From: Trichoplax sp. H2
Taxonomy: Eukaryota; Placozoa; Uniplacotomia; Trichoplacea
Length of the DNA: 64,000 nt
NCBI GenBank assembly: GCA_003344405.1
Contig: NOWV01000270.1
Span: 1-64,000, forward strand
Reading direction: 5' to 3'
The stretch's first letter is position 1. Every line of letters starts with the position of its first letter. Both the position numbers and the translations under genes were made by a program. Below, one piece after another: positions 26,775-39,099 of the stretch. The notes under the pieces were generated by a model. The model was not told the origin of the DNA, made no database searches, and saw only the letters and a list, made by a program, of their open reading frames with translations.

Positions 26775-27225
26775 CGTATCTATTTTGATGTAGTTTACTG
26801 CGAAAAATTATTGATTTATGTTGGATAACTGCTGCATCGTTATATCGATGTTGTTGGCTACAGCAGTTGAGCATACAATCGTACAAGATAGCGATGTTGG
26901 AATGGTTTTCTCCTAGCAGATTAACTAAAATAGTAATTGCTGCTTAATATGTAGAGTAGAGATAGCCTGATCATAATATGTATCGGTCACTTTTTGATTT
27001 AGATCAGCTAAGTGTTGGTGATTCTTTCCAACTAATCGCAGTTGAATTTTAAGAGATATTGCATATCGAGAAAGAGCATCCATGTATCTACAGTATTTTC
27101 TATAAGCGCTACCCAAGCTGTTCTATAGCATAGCTATATCGAAATGAAAGTCGTCAAGAACTGATAATTTAATTTCCGAAGATTTCTGATACAGTTGTAG
27201 AGCATCGTTGTGCTTGCCTTAATAG
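26775..27225 (-). pseudogene. Relic of a kinesin-light-chain-like TPR exon
   Basis: The minus strand from 27225 reads HNDALQLYQKSSEIKLSVL, then a TAG at a repeat-core position, then GSAYRKYCRYMDALSRYAIS and more of a 42-residue TPR. A frameshift follows near 26945, after which NLLGENHSNIAILYD continues the pattern. This matches the end of the intact TPR exon at 17993-19208 (LGSNHPQIATLYDNL) repeat by repeat. One nonsense change plus one frameshift make it a pseudogene. It lies just upstream of the Roc-COR relic on the same strand, so both may be parts of one dead TPR-Roc-COR gene. Confidence 0.8.
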
Positions 27226-27485
27226 TTCTAAAAACTTCCTGCATGGTGGTTATCCATCATCTAGTATTGACTTTAGGCAAATCTCTATTCTTAGTCACCC
27301 AACTGTATCCAATAGAGCTGTGGTTCTCATCGACTATGAGATGCATCACTACACTATGGCCTACTCCTTTATTGGAGTAGGCCATCGCATAACCCATGAG
27401 GAATCCGTCGATACAGCTAAAATGTCAGGCAACGACTCAAGATAAAACTCTTCACTCTAAGCCTAAATCCAAGACAGTCCTTCTC
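27226..27485. other. Spacer between TPR relic and GTAC-rich duplication
   Basis: No gene is seen. It includes a short near-palindrome (GGCCTACTCC, TTTATTGGAGTAGGCC) at about 27358-27383. Confidence 0.5.
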
Positions 27486-28140
27486 CAATCAATTTGGCAT
27501 CGCCATTTTTGGATGTACAATTGGTTGTAGTGTCGTTGCTAGACGACGTGATTGAACCATCCATCCAGTCGTCCATGGTTAAGCATTGCATAATGCATAT
27601 TGCATAATGCATACTGTAGTACAGTACTGAATACTGTAGACTGTACTGTACTGTAAGACGTACTGTACGTTGATGGCGGTAAACGTGCGTTCAAACGTTG
27701 ATCTGCAACAACGTTGACAGCTCCCATTCTGGCCAAGTTTGTTCTTGTTCTCGACCATGCACTCTAACCATCGGCCCACCAATTTGGCATGCCAATTTTT
27801 TGTTGTACAATTGCTTGTAGTGTAGTTTGCTTGACGACATTATTCAAGCATGCAGTCCTGTATGCAATGGTTAACCATTGCATGCTGTACAGTGTACAGT
27901 ACAGTAGTACTGTACAGTAAACTACTGTACTGTACACTACAGCATACTGTACTGTAGACTGTAGACTGTAGACTGGACGTGCTGGACGGATCCCATACAG
28001 TACTGTACGACCGACGTACGCTGATGCCGATGAACGTGCGTTCAAACGCTGACCTGCACAACAACGTTGACGGCTCCCATTGTGGCCAAGGTTGTTATTG
28101 TTCTGGACATCGTAGACTAACCATCGGCCCATTGGGCCCG
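27486..28140. repeat. Tandem duplication (~300-360 bp) with GTAC-rich core
   Basis: Copy A is about 27486-27780 and copy B about 27779-28140. Both run in order: CAATTTGGCAT, TGTACAATTG plus TTGTAGTGT, a core of overlapping TACTGTAC/GTACAGTAC words, then GTGCGTTCAAACG, CAACGTTGAC, GCTCCCATT, TGGCCAAG and CTAACCATCGGCCCA. The cores have diverged by gain and loss of TACTGTAC words. Open frames crossing it (27539-27736, 27764-28147) are products of the repetitive words. Confidence 0.85.
27882..27945. repeat. Imperfect hairpin of ~25-nt arms in GTAC-rich DNA
   Basis: The left arm, 27882-27908 (ATGCTGTACAGTGTACAGTA, then CAGTAGT), and the right arm, 27921-27945 (ACTACTGTACTGTACACTAC, then AGCAT), are reverse complements apart from a two-base bulge. 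They flank a 12-nt loop. Such self-complementarity suits a foldback element core or a slippage-prone satellite. Confidence 0.8.
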
Positions 28141-28220
28141 AAGTCAATTTTTCAACCTTGCCTTGGCTATCTCCTCCGCTTGGATTGTAACCATCGGCCC
28201 ACTGGGCCCGAAGTCATTTT
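28123..28220. repeat. Two direct copies just upstream of the SOD gene
   Basis: AACCATCGGCCCATTGGGCC plus CGAAGTCA begins near 28124 and recurs, with one changed base, near 28192 (spacing 68 bp). Each copy holds a GGCCCA-TGGGCC near-palindrome. They lie about 90-190 bp upstream of the SOD start codon, so they may lie in its promoter or 5' UTR. Confidence 0.75.
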
Positions 28221-28310
28221 TGCAAACTCTTGTTGGTGTTTACTCGTTGGCATCGATTATTGCAAGTTTTGGACTTTCAAGTTGCTTCTTCCAACTCAAG
28301 TAATAGCGAT

Positions 28311-30121
28311 ATGGCGTTAAAAGCAGTCTGTTGTTTACAAGGACCTGTTGTCAGTGGTACTATCTTTTTCCAACAAGAGGTAAGGATTGCATGATGGAGA
28401 GGCAGCCAAGATGGGCTGCAAGGTGTGTGTGCCTTGTTGTTGACCGCCACATCAGCATGGTGTTGCAGCCTCGTTTCTTCTTCATATCCGCATTGTAAAA
28501 AACGATCGAGAAATGCTCTATCTGGCTCTACCATTGATTTTTTCTTCAAACACATCCAACGTTGCTCATTTCTACCCCTTTTTCCACAACTTTCCATGTG
28601 CTGATATTTTTGTAATATCAGTACTACAGTTCTTGATCTCTTTGTGCCTACAGCCAGTGCCAATTTTTTCTATCGTCCTCATCTTGTTTGGACTGCGTTT
28701 TCCCAATGGCTTGGACTCTTGCTACCGCCATGCTAGGATACTAGCGGATGCCTTAAAAACAAATAACATCTCATTTTACTGTCTTGATAACATGCAAGAA
28801 AAGTACAGTACAACTCTTCCCTTGTCTACAGGCTATTGGCACCCTACCTCTTTTCTATTTTGATCCCTTTCAAGTGTGCTCGATCTGCACAGTACAAAAC
28901 AAGGCACAACTTGCAAGTAATCAAGCACTCGTACCGATCACATCCATTTCACACCGTCTATGTACAATACTAAACTTTCAACACTATACACAAAACTTCA
29001 TTTCCGCCACAAAAGAGCCCAAAAGTCCCAGTGCTAATAATAATACCATGATAAGCCTCCACAGTAGTATACATTGGCGGGCTTTAGCTTTACCTTCATG
29101 TCTAATCAAATCATGTTAGGATAAACATGCTTCACTTTTTTGATATCGCTCTCTTACCTACGCCAACAGTATTCATGGTTGACATGATTTAAAACACTTT
29201 CTCAATGATTGTAGAATGAATTGTCATTTTTATGCCATATTTCATAATTAGAGCGGCACAGGGCCAATCCGCATCTCTGGTGAAGTCAAAGGTTTAGCAC
29301 CTGGAAAGCATGGCTTCCACGTTCATGAATTTGGCGATAACACGCAAGGTAAAATACATAGCTCCTATCAGTCTCGTCGTCCAATGATTAACCCACATTG
29401 ACAACGATGGCTGAGAAAATAGATTAGTTTCAAGTCGCGGTCAAGTATACTAGTAGCTTTAGCTTGGGTTATGTTAGGCTGTTTGTGATATTCACCAAGG
29501 GTCCAAGTCATGTAATATTTTGAACCAAAATTGTTACATCAAGGTTGTACAAGTGCCGGAGGTCATTATAACCCTCATAAAAAGGTACATGGTGCGCCAG
29601 GGGATGAAATCAGGTTAGTTTATGCAAAAGTATGGACAACATACAAGGCTGACTTTGCTATAATTATGTTATGGTGAATACAATTGAATATCACCATCTT
29701 GACATTATTGTAAATCTATTTTCATGGGATAGCATTGTTGACTTACTCATGACTAACTCACAAGACATTTCATATCAATAGACATGTTGGTGATCTCGGC
29801 AACATCGAAGCTAATGAACAAGGAGTAGCAAGTATTAATATGACTGATAGAATGGTGACATTAACTGGACCATATTCATGCATCGGCAGAACTATTGTTG
29901 TAAGTGGATGGCGCACATCGTTGATCAACTATCTTTATTATCGTATCATCGGAGATTGTCAATCACTAACAAAATGCTCTTTCTCTTTTTTTCACAAAAC
30001 AACCGATTAGGTCCACGAAGGTGTCGACGATTTAGGAAAAGGTGGTCATGAATTGAGTTTAACTACGGGTAACGCTGGTGCTCGTGTTGCTTGTGGAGTT
30101 ATTGGTATTACCAAATGTTAA
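28311..30121 (+). CDS. SOD1: Cu/Zn superoxide dismutase, five exons
   Basis: The enzyme dismutates superoxide to oxygen and hydrogen peroxide, here in the cytosol since no signal peptide is present. Exons: 28311-28379, 29252-29348, 29544-29613, 29782-29899, 30011-30121. All junctions are GT-AG and in phase, giving 154 residues. All catalytic residues are visible: copper ligands His46, His48 (GFHVHEF), His63 and His120; zinc ligands His63, His71, His80 and Asp83 (HVGDLGN); the disulfide pair Cys57 ([11 protein letters not shown]) and Cys146 (ARVACGVIG); and Arg143. The start is the ATG opening MALKAVCCL, the typical SOD1 beginning. A poly(A) signal AATAAA follows at about 30158. The downstream neighbour on the opposite strand is the SCAF gene, so the two genes converge. 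Confidence 0.97.
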
Positions 30122-32278
30122 CAACGTGCTAGTTCAAAGCTACATGCCAAGGCTTGTAATAAAAATTCTGCACCACCTCTGTGACCGCTTGATAGTCACA
30201 TTGATTCGATTTTAATCTCGTCAATACTTGTAGAGCACTAATTACCTGTAGCTAGAAAAAGCTAACTATTAATTACCGATTCTTGTTGTTAACAACAGTA
30301 AGTTACGGCTTGAAGGCTCATTTTGTCCTATAAACCCAAATGATAGTTTGTATGCTAGGTGTCTCACTGGTTTACGTGGTGCATCGCTATATTATTAATA
30401 GTGCTGTTTATCAGACGTACCAAATTATCTGCTATTAATTAATAAAGACATTTTGTGAAATTTTTCCTACTGTATTGAGCCTATTTGAACAGATAGTTTG
30501 CTATCATTGGAGAATACGTAAGTCACTACATACTTTGGTTGAAGTTTTGCTCCGGATATTCAATCAGCATGCATTATATCCGCTAGTACGATCCAAAATG
30601 CAATAGCGTATGATGTGACTCGAGAACAGCGTTAAAACCACAGCAACGAGTCCTACTAACTAATCTGGAAATGACGGTTTATAGTCAACTAGACTAATAA
30701 CGTGATAGCAACATAATCCAAGTTTTCGCCTCATTAGGGAGAAAAGATAGGTTCATTTCATCCACTTCAAGAAAATTCAGTAAAGTTAAAAAGGTAAAAA
30801 TGGAACATCGAAACAAGTAATGTAAATGCTAGGCGTTAATAACTTCCAAGCAATGATACATTTGCAGTATGAATTCAGTGTATCGCAATAGCAATTTTAA
30901 TCGAATACTACAGGAGATACGCAAAATACCCTTTACTGCATAATCCAATGAAGTAGCCAAAGTAATAAATAAACAAAAACAACAGTAACAATCTAATGTA
31001 TTAAAAGTTATCAATAAAATCTTACGCGATTACTGTATGCGCGTGGGTAGAACGGCAAGAGGACAATTTCAATGTCAACATGATCGAATACTTCCATGCT
31101 ATGCGAATAATACATCATTACTAAAATCATAAACAAGTTACGCAGTAGGCATTTTACAAGACTTAATTATTCAGTTTCATTAATCTTAAAAGCAAAAACG
31201 TTGTAAATCGTTCTCAACGGATCGAAAACAATCATTTGCAGTAACCATGCAATTACAGAAAGTGCGTATACGTCGTACATGAGATACAATACTGGACAAA
31301 TTATGCCTAGGAATAATCAACATCATGGCACGCCATGTAGAGTGAGATACAACAGTGAATCTCCATTCATTGATGTTATGAAAGAGCAAAACTAACTACA
31401 TGAATAAAAACAGAGAATCGGCTATCATATGCGATCTTTTGGTTATCTACTTTTTAACTAATTAAAATATGCTTAGGTACTAATCATCATGCAAACTAGA
31501 ACAGAGTAATGTGTAAGCGGTGTTCTATTCACTCCAACACTGGATTCAGAATACTGTATTAAAACAGACATATTCTTGTTGACATGATTTAGCAAGATGC
31601 TTTACATTAAAAACTTGCAAGATTTGTCTCAACGTTTTCATTCATCAGTTTTACGTTCTCATTGTGGTACGGCTTATTAATGGCATTTTCCGGTACTCTA
31701 CCAATTCACATCTCCAGAAAATGGGATAAATCTTTACAATAATACTCAACTTCATTGGGCAAATCCATTTTATCAATTCTTGCATTGAACAATATCTACG
31801 CAAGTTACTTGCACCACAATTCAATAGATTTGCTAGACCAGCAGCTAATAGCCGTTCTATAAGGCACACTAAGCGTTTACATGTACCGTATACAATGCTC
31901 GTGTAAAATTGCTAACAGCCACAGTCTAATATAATTAATACCTTAATGTTTTAACAGTACCAAATACGGCAGATAACCTGATTGGTATGGTACAAAATAA
32001 GATACGTTAGCTTGCATAGTAAACATGCTCAGCACAAAATGATAAAGGCTCGATTGCGCATCCCAGCTATAAGTACAATGTAATTAATCTCTTTTATCAT
32101 GTGCATTTTAAATACTTGATTGGTTCAACATAAAAAATTTACATTTGGTCAGCAACTACCTGACATATTTTACAGATTAATGATGCAAAATTAAAAATGT
32201 TTCGATGCCAATAATGATCAATTTAGTAATTATTCCGTCATCTAAAGCCTAAATGGGTAACAATATTATCTCAGTTTA
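30122..32278. other. Intergenic region between convergent SOD1 and SCAF genes
   Basis: It holds the SOD1 3' UTR with AATAAA near 30158 and the 3' flank of the SCAF gene. No further gene was recognised; the open frames at 30829-31014, 31186-31389 and 31651-31869 resemble nothing known to me. Confidence 0.6.
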
Positions 32279-35200
32279 TTACCTATCATTTCTATCGTCC
32301 CATCTACTAGCCCTACTACGTCGATCTCTTTTGCTATTATGAAAATTATCGTTATGACGTCTTTCTCTTTTACTACGACTTCCAAAATTTCTATCATCTT
32401 TCCTATCATGTATACTATCTTCGTTACGATCGTCTCGGTAACGTTTCCTATTATCATGGTAACGATCCATTCTACGGTTGTCCGAATTGTCACTACTTTC
32501 TTCTGGTCGTTCTTGTATTGCTTGATTAACATTATTCTTAATATTATTACTACCACTAACGGTATTCCTATTCATTCTATTGTCATTACTACTTCCAAGT
32601 AATGGTGGATAAGGATGTGAAGAGGAAGGGCCAAAATCTCCTCTAGGTCTTGCAGCCATAAGCGGTTGAGGAGGATTCCCTTGCAGGTCCATTGGAGGTA
32701 TACTACTGGTAATGCTAGGCGGGTTAAAAGAAGGGAAATTTATTCCCATAGGATGACCTGGTCCCGGATGTATCGTTGGTGGTACTCCCATGGGTGGTGG
32801 AGCACGAAATTGTATTGGAGGAGGCGGAGGAGCATTAAATCCGGCAGGAATTCCACCTTGTGGCCTTTGAACCATTAATCCTGTAGCATCAGGAATATTA
32901 CTTTTCTCATTACTTTCAGTATCAATACTATTAATACCATTGCTATTCATGTCAACATTATTGGTATTATTATTGCTGCGCTGTAAAACTGGAATCCTCG
33001 ATGCTGTCATACTTTCTGCATCATTATTGATATTTGGATAATATTCGTTAGTAGAGCCCATTTCGTTAACTGCAGAGGCATTCATACTAACGGCATCATC
33101 AACTGTTGTATTCAAAATAACAATAATAGAAATATGTTATTCACCAGCCAAACATGCATCAACAGTTCAAGTGGTTCAATAGCGAAAGCAGTCCTAATTA
33201 GTACAATAAAAATGTTCTATTTATCTCTTATTCATTCGTAAATGTAAAAACCTTTCTCTGGTACGATTGTTCCAGGCGGTAAAGTCTGGCGATCTACAAA
33301 TCCACCCTCTTCTAACATTTCCACATTGACAGACTTGTCTTTTAAAGCTGACCAGGGTATATAAGATACTCCAAGTTCAACATTCCAACAATCTTTGAAA
33401 CGACCTTTAATTCCCTTACCAGGCGCCCAAGCGACTTTGCAATTACTATTTTGAATTCGCAAACTTTGAAGATTTCTTACAGCTAGAACAGCACCCTCTC
33501 GCGACTGCATGCAAACAAAAGCGCACCCTCGAGGCGGTATTAACTACAATCGAAGTGAAATTGCTGGTGTAAGCTTTATTATTTACAATTCAAGTTTAGT
33601 GTTTGAATAACGAACTTGATAAAATACGTACGTCAATAGATTTTATAGAGCCAAATTGCTCAAAGGCCTCTGATATTCTATCCTGACCAACTGACCGTGG
33701 CAGATGCCCAACGAAAATAGTTCTACTACATACTATAATCAATAACAGCATCAATGTAAAATATAACTTCAATTATAGTACGTACTACACAAATAATTCT
33801 ATTATTGTTATAATTACCAGTAATTTTATCTGGTTGAGATGGTGGTATAACATCAGGATCATCCGTTGAATATGAGCTCCCAGTTTGAGCCCTGCCTGAT
33901 GATTTATCTTGCTCATATGTATTAATGTTAGGTTCTCTAGGTGTACTATCGGTATTTGATGCATTAGCAAGGATTTGATGATACTGATTTAAAATTTCTG
34001 CTGGGTCAATTATATCCATTTTACTATGAAATTTACAAGTAGATACGGAAAAAAGATATAAATAGAAATATTTTAAACTGAAAACTCACAAAAAAAGTAA
34101 TTAGAAATCAATCGTTACCTTGTAGTAGTAGCTGCCTCAGATTGCCGTCTACTTTCTTCTTCAGCCAGGCGTTGCTTTTGTTCTGCTATTCTTGCAGCGT
34201 CATCTTCATCATCACCGTAATCGAAGTCGTCAAGAAGATTCTGATAAAAATATGACAAAAGGTTATTTAAATGTAATAGGTCTCAGTTCTCAATCTATTG
34301 TTGTTATCGATTACAGTTTTTATTTATACTATATTACAGTGACAATTTTACGTTGTAACTTATACCCAATTTTGAATATCAGATTAGTATCATTATAACA
34401 AATACCCTCATCCATCTAAATAGATACAATCAACAGTACAGTATGGTGGCTATTCACGCTAGGCTTACGTTTAATATGTGCGTATATACATTTATATAAA
34501 TACAAGAAGAAAGGATATTGTCCCTATTTAATTAACCCTATTCAATTAGTCTTAAAAGAAATGCTACTTGAGAAACCAACAAATTGGATACATTTATTAC
34601 CAATTTATGTCATTAAAAGTTTACCTCTCGATTGTAAGATTTAGATTTGGACGCCAAAGTTGCAGCGCCAGCTCTTTTCAACATGTCCTTTAAAACTGAA
34701 TTATCCAAAGATTGAATATTTTTAAAAACATTTTGCTTTGAAGCAACTGAAGGGGTAGTGTTATCGCCACGAGCAGTTATACTTGTTTCTGCTGATATTT
34801 TCATGGAATCTTTAGTAATTTCTAAGACACGGAAAAAGTACATAATTACATTTTCAAGAACAGCTTACAAAGTACATATATTTAATAGTACGTTAATATT
34901 TTCAGGTTACCTTCGCCTAATCCCATAGTTAATAACGGTTGTGTAATATCCTCTTTGTAGATGCCGTTCTCAGTCCAAAGTTTTAGTACTCTGACAATTT
35001 TACTCTATATTGCAAAATGTTGTAATTATATCACTAACAGCTATAACTGCACAACTTGGATAGGTTATCACACCAATGAATTTATTTATTAGCTAAAAAG
35101 CTGTACTATATGTGAAGTGTAACGAATTGATTATTCTGATATCATGCCAATACTAACCTTGTCATCATTACGACATTTATATAAATTTTCAAAGGTCTCG

Positions 35201-36460
35201 TTTATATTTTTACTGAATCTAGGAGCGTACATGTCCTTTTCGTCACCATACTACAAATAGAAAAATCCCATAGGAATGCATTAACAAATATTGCCATATC
35301 TTCTAATGGCATTCATTTCAATTTTTATACGAGTATGTATGCATACTTGAATAGTAGAAAATTACCGTTCATTTAGAATATACCATAGGCAAAAAGTAAA
35401 TTTTAGAATCTTGGCAAGTTATTATTTTATACTGACAGCGTTTAAAATAAAGGGTTATAAGATTACCTGATATTTAGATTGGCGGATTATTGAATCCATA
35501 ATATACAAGGCTGGCAACTTATATTCAGGACCACACTGAAATTATAAGTTATAGAATCATAAGCGTACAATAAGATCGTAAAAAGAATCCATTGCGAGAA
35601 CTTATATTCGGTAAGTCTGAATGAATTTCCAACTTCCAACAAAAATTATAACGTCATTTAACAATCTTAGCTCGAACTACAATCTGCGTTTATGATAAGT
35701 ATTACAACTTTAAAACTTCTCTTTAGTCTATATAAAAAGCTTTATTTGATTGAAATTTTTTCTTGAATACAATATGAACTGGGCAAAGATAATATCTCTA
35801 TCAATGTACAACACCGGAATGATGAGATGCAGTTATTTTGTTGCAGTCAAAGTATCTTACCTTATGAATAAACTTTTCCAGATTCATTACAACATGCTTG
35901 TAGAACTAGGTAGAAATGTAAACAACTCAATAAAGTTAACAACAGCTTTAACTAGCATGTCAATATGTACACAAATACTTATAAAATGGTTACACTATAT
36001 CATTCATGAATTTATTCACTGTACAACGTAAGACATTTAGGGTATTATCAACTGTGAATAAATTTATAGAATGCGCAGCTTGTGTTTTAACATCTGCAAG
36101 ACATTATGGAGTATCTTCTCGCCAATTTACTACAGCAATGGAGGAATTTTACTTTTCTAGAGTCGGTAATGTCTTTTTAAGCCTTGATATTTAAGGAAAT
36201 TGGCTATAAATAGCGCGAGTTGCACTGCTTAGGGGTGCAAATTAATATATCACGACATGCTATTTACAGTAATCGAGCCAGTAGTACATGTAGTACATGT
36301 TAAAAGATGAAGTCATAGGCAGAGCCTGTAAAGAAATTATTGAATAACAGATCATATCGTGCTAGGTCAAACTTACTCGCATAGCTCTCATTGCCGCCTT
36401 GGTCACACTGTGTACCTTACTACGAGACAGAGGCAACTTGGTCTGGTATACACTTCGCAG
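32279..36460 (-). CDS. SCAF4/SCAF8-type CTD-binding factor (CID + RRM + RS-like tail)
   Basis: The SCAF4/8 family binds the phosphorylated RNA polymerase II tail and controls poly(A) site choice and termination. Exons found (minus): 36460-36377, 35905-35861, 35535-35467, 35250-35158, 35004-34911, 34821-34625, 34240-~34119, 34023-33818, 33732-33632, 33543-33252, 33102-32279; together 708 residues. The CID is clear: KVHSVTKAAMRAMR, FYKHVVMNLEKFIHK, YKLPALYIMDSIIRQS, YAPRFSKNI, KIVRVLKLWTENG. Next come an acidic DDFDYGDDEDD, an RRM (RTIFVGHLP, RGCAFVCMQS), the SCAF-specific LGVSYIPWSAL block, a proline-rich stretch (APPPPPIQFRAPPP) and an Arg/Asp/Ser-rich tail. The first coding exon, which should carry the start and a few residues before LRSVYQTK, was not found upstream of 36460. 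The last junction (donor 33251, acceptor 33103) is phase-compatible but has a weak donor. Confidence 0.92.
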
Positions 36461-39099
36461 CTAGAAAAAAGTGAAAAGTTTAACAAAACATGAAATTAGT
36501 TGCCAACACATCACTGTACTTAACCCTTAAAGAGCATTGATTGATTAAACGATATTCAATCATTCCACGCTGTATCTACATTACTACTGCAAATAGTCGA
36601 ATCGGTCCATTATAATGAATTGTCCAAAAATTTGTAAATCAGTTTTCAATTGTACAGATACAAACAGAACAGAATAGTATAATTAACTTTCGTACTTGAT
36701 GATTGTTTCCATACTTCATAATTTAATATAAGATGAGTGACATGAATTGAACATTATCACTACTATCGACACGTGTTATGATATATGTATAAAGTAGAGC
36801 TGCTGTCAACTTTTAATTTCCCACCCAAAACCGGTATCAATGAGAGCAATATAGCTCGCTCTATTCAGTCAAGAAATACCGATTCATCATTACTGTACAT
36901 TAGAGTCGAGTTTTGTCATTTAGTTCATTTAAATCCTACGCCAACACTGACATGTGACAAGGTGTAGTAAATTTACTTTCAATTGTCAATTTCTTACGCA
37001 ATAGCCAAGCATCAATGCAAGCAATGCAGCCCTAGAAAATTCTCACGATACATTTTTCAGCGTTATATAGCCACTAATGAGTCACTAGCAACGTTATTAG
37101 TTTACAGTTACAGTAGTACCATATAGGGTTAAGAGAAAGCGTATGATTATCGCAGAAAAACATGTCTATAACGAGAAGTAGATAGCGAGATCGAATTAGA
37201 TTGAATGGTTACAGTAAGGCAACATAAGCTTACTATTGTAGGCTTATTGGATGAAACTTTGTGGTGGCCTATCTAGCGTTCTTCTATTTCAGGAAATGGA
37301 AATGGACAGAATTCTGCATTCAATCTGCGTTTAACTTGACTCCAAATGCAACAGTTGACGTACGCAAGTAGAGTTTTGTGCTATGATGGGTAAACATTCA
37401 GTACTGTTTTCTTCTTCATAGCGTAATGAAACGGTAAAGATTGAATAGCTGTGGGTAATTTGAGGATGATCGACACTTTCCTTGCTCTCACTTTGAAGTA
37501 TGAACTATCAGAAAGCCGTCAAAGTGACTTAGCCTAGTCAGCTAGCGTAAGTCGATATGACCAAGACCCTATGGGAAGGAGAGATTTTCGTCGTTTTATC
37601 ATTGCATGGTGCGCTATACATTAACACCTATAGTCGATTGCAAGACATCGGCCCAATTTTCAAGTAAGTTTGTTGCGATCTATCTTATCATGGTCTATGC
37701 GCTATTTCAAACTAGTCATGCTATAAATATGTAGCAATAACGACGGAAACCTTGGCAAATCTTCTAGCAGAATTTCCTTTACCCGGCCTAACCAAGGATG
37801 ATGGCTAAACAGTAGGCAATACTCTTCAGACTACTAACTAAGAAACTGTCATCGTCGATCATCGCCTCCTGAAGAGAACTATATTACATAGCTACGATCG
37901 TTGAAGAAATGCTATGCTGGGCTGATCAATCTAGACTTGATTTTGATGTCATCCTTGTTTGCTTTTTTGACATTTAGATGGCGATCTTGATTTGTATCAA
38001 GTTCAAATTACGTGACTGCTGGATTGACTTGGCTAAGCCTATCCAAAACCCATACTGGCATTCTATAGTTGATCACAGAACCCAACTAGTTGTATGTGCA
38101 ATCCCTTGACTAAATAAAGACCCTAAGAAATGGTTGGACAAACTCTAACAAAGTCTGTATAATCCTCGATGACGATTGCCTCCTCAAAATAGCCAGTTTT
38201 GATGGACTTTTTGGACAGGACCTGAAGTGTGGCATGATCGAGTAGAGTACAAGCTCCAGGTGGACAGCGATCGTCCGTCATTCCCGCATACAAACTGACT
38301 AGAGCAATACAGCTGAATGGTGTATCGTACTGTCAACAGTCAACAACATGAGCTGCTGCCAACGGCTTCCACAGCGAAAATGGATTGGCAAGAAAAATGC
38401 AAGATGAATGTATATGCCATTTACTGAAAAGATGAGAGCAAGATTGGAATACTTTACAGTTATCCATGCTATCTTTTACTGTATTATTCATTCATTTGAA
38501 GTGAGCTAGCGTAGCATAGTGTACTTTTGATGTGTGTTGTCGATTGGAATACTAGACGTAGGGCTGGAGAAGGTACCTGATAGCGACGTGTGTGGTATTG
38601 GCTATCATCATCTTACCTCGCTACAGAATGACTGTAAAATTTCATTGGCTGAACCTTCTGACATACTGCCGTCAATGTGGATAGCGTACCCAATCGATGA
38701 ATATTAAATAGAATAAGTTAAGTTGGCAATAAAGGAAGGAAACAGTCTGCGTCTTGAGCAATGACTTTATGGAAAGCCAACTTCCATTCCAATTCACGGT
38801 CCAATATTGTCAACTCGTCCACCCACGGCTACCTAAATCAATCCAATGCTAATACTACCAATGTCTTCTTGGTAGTCTTGATCAATTAATACGTTTGCAT
38901 CGACAATTAGAGCCTAACTGGAATCTCTTGAGCAGGCAATGGAGAGAGGAAAGAGAAATGGTTGCCGCTGGTCCTTCTGTTCTGTTGAATCTTTGTAGCA
39001 GGCTTTTGGGCTGCCACTGTACTGCACACGCGCACTGTCCATGCGTCTTGTAGACAGTGAGTCCCTTCTGGGCTTTCCAGTACGAACCCTGACCGTAAC
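36461..39099. other. Spacer, probably holding the 5' end of the SCAF gene
   Basis: The missing first SCAF exon and promoter are expected here, but I could not point to a convincing ATG exon. No other gene is recognisable; 37200-38900 is somewhat less AT-rich than its surroundings without long open frames. Confidence 0.45.

Noticed and set aside
27539-28147. Several overlapping minus-strand open frames of 65-127 codons
   Set aside because: They lie in GTAC-rich duplicated DNA, and their composition (repeated Tyr-Ser-Thr-Val from TACAGTACTGTA words) is a by-product of the repeat.
32339-32602. Plus-strand open frames at 32339 and 32666
   Set aside because: They are antisense shadows of the Arg/Asp-rich and proline-rich SCAF exon.
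36006-36194. Plus-strand open frame in the SCAF gene
   Set aside because: It lies in the intron between SCAF exons 36460-36377 and 35905-35861 on the other strand and has no similarity to known proteins.
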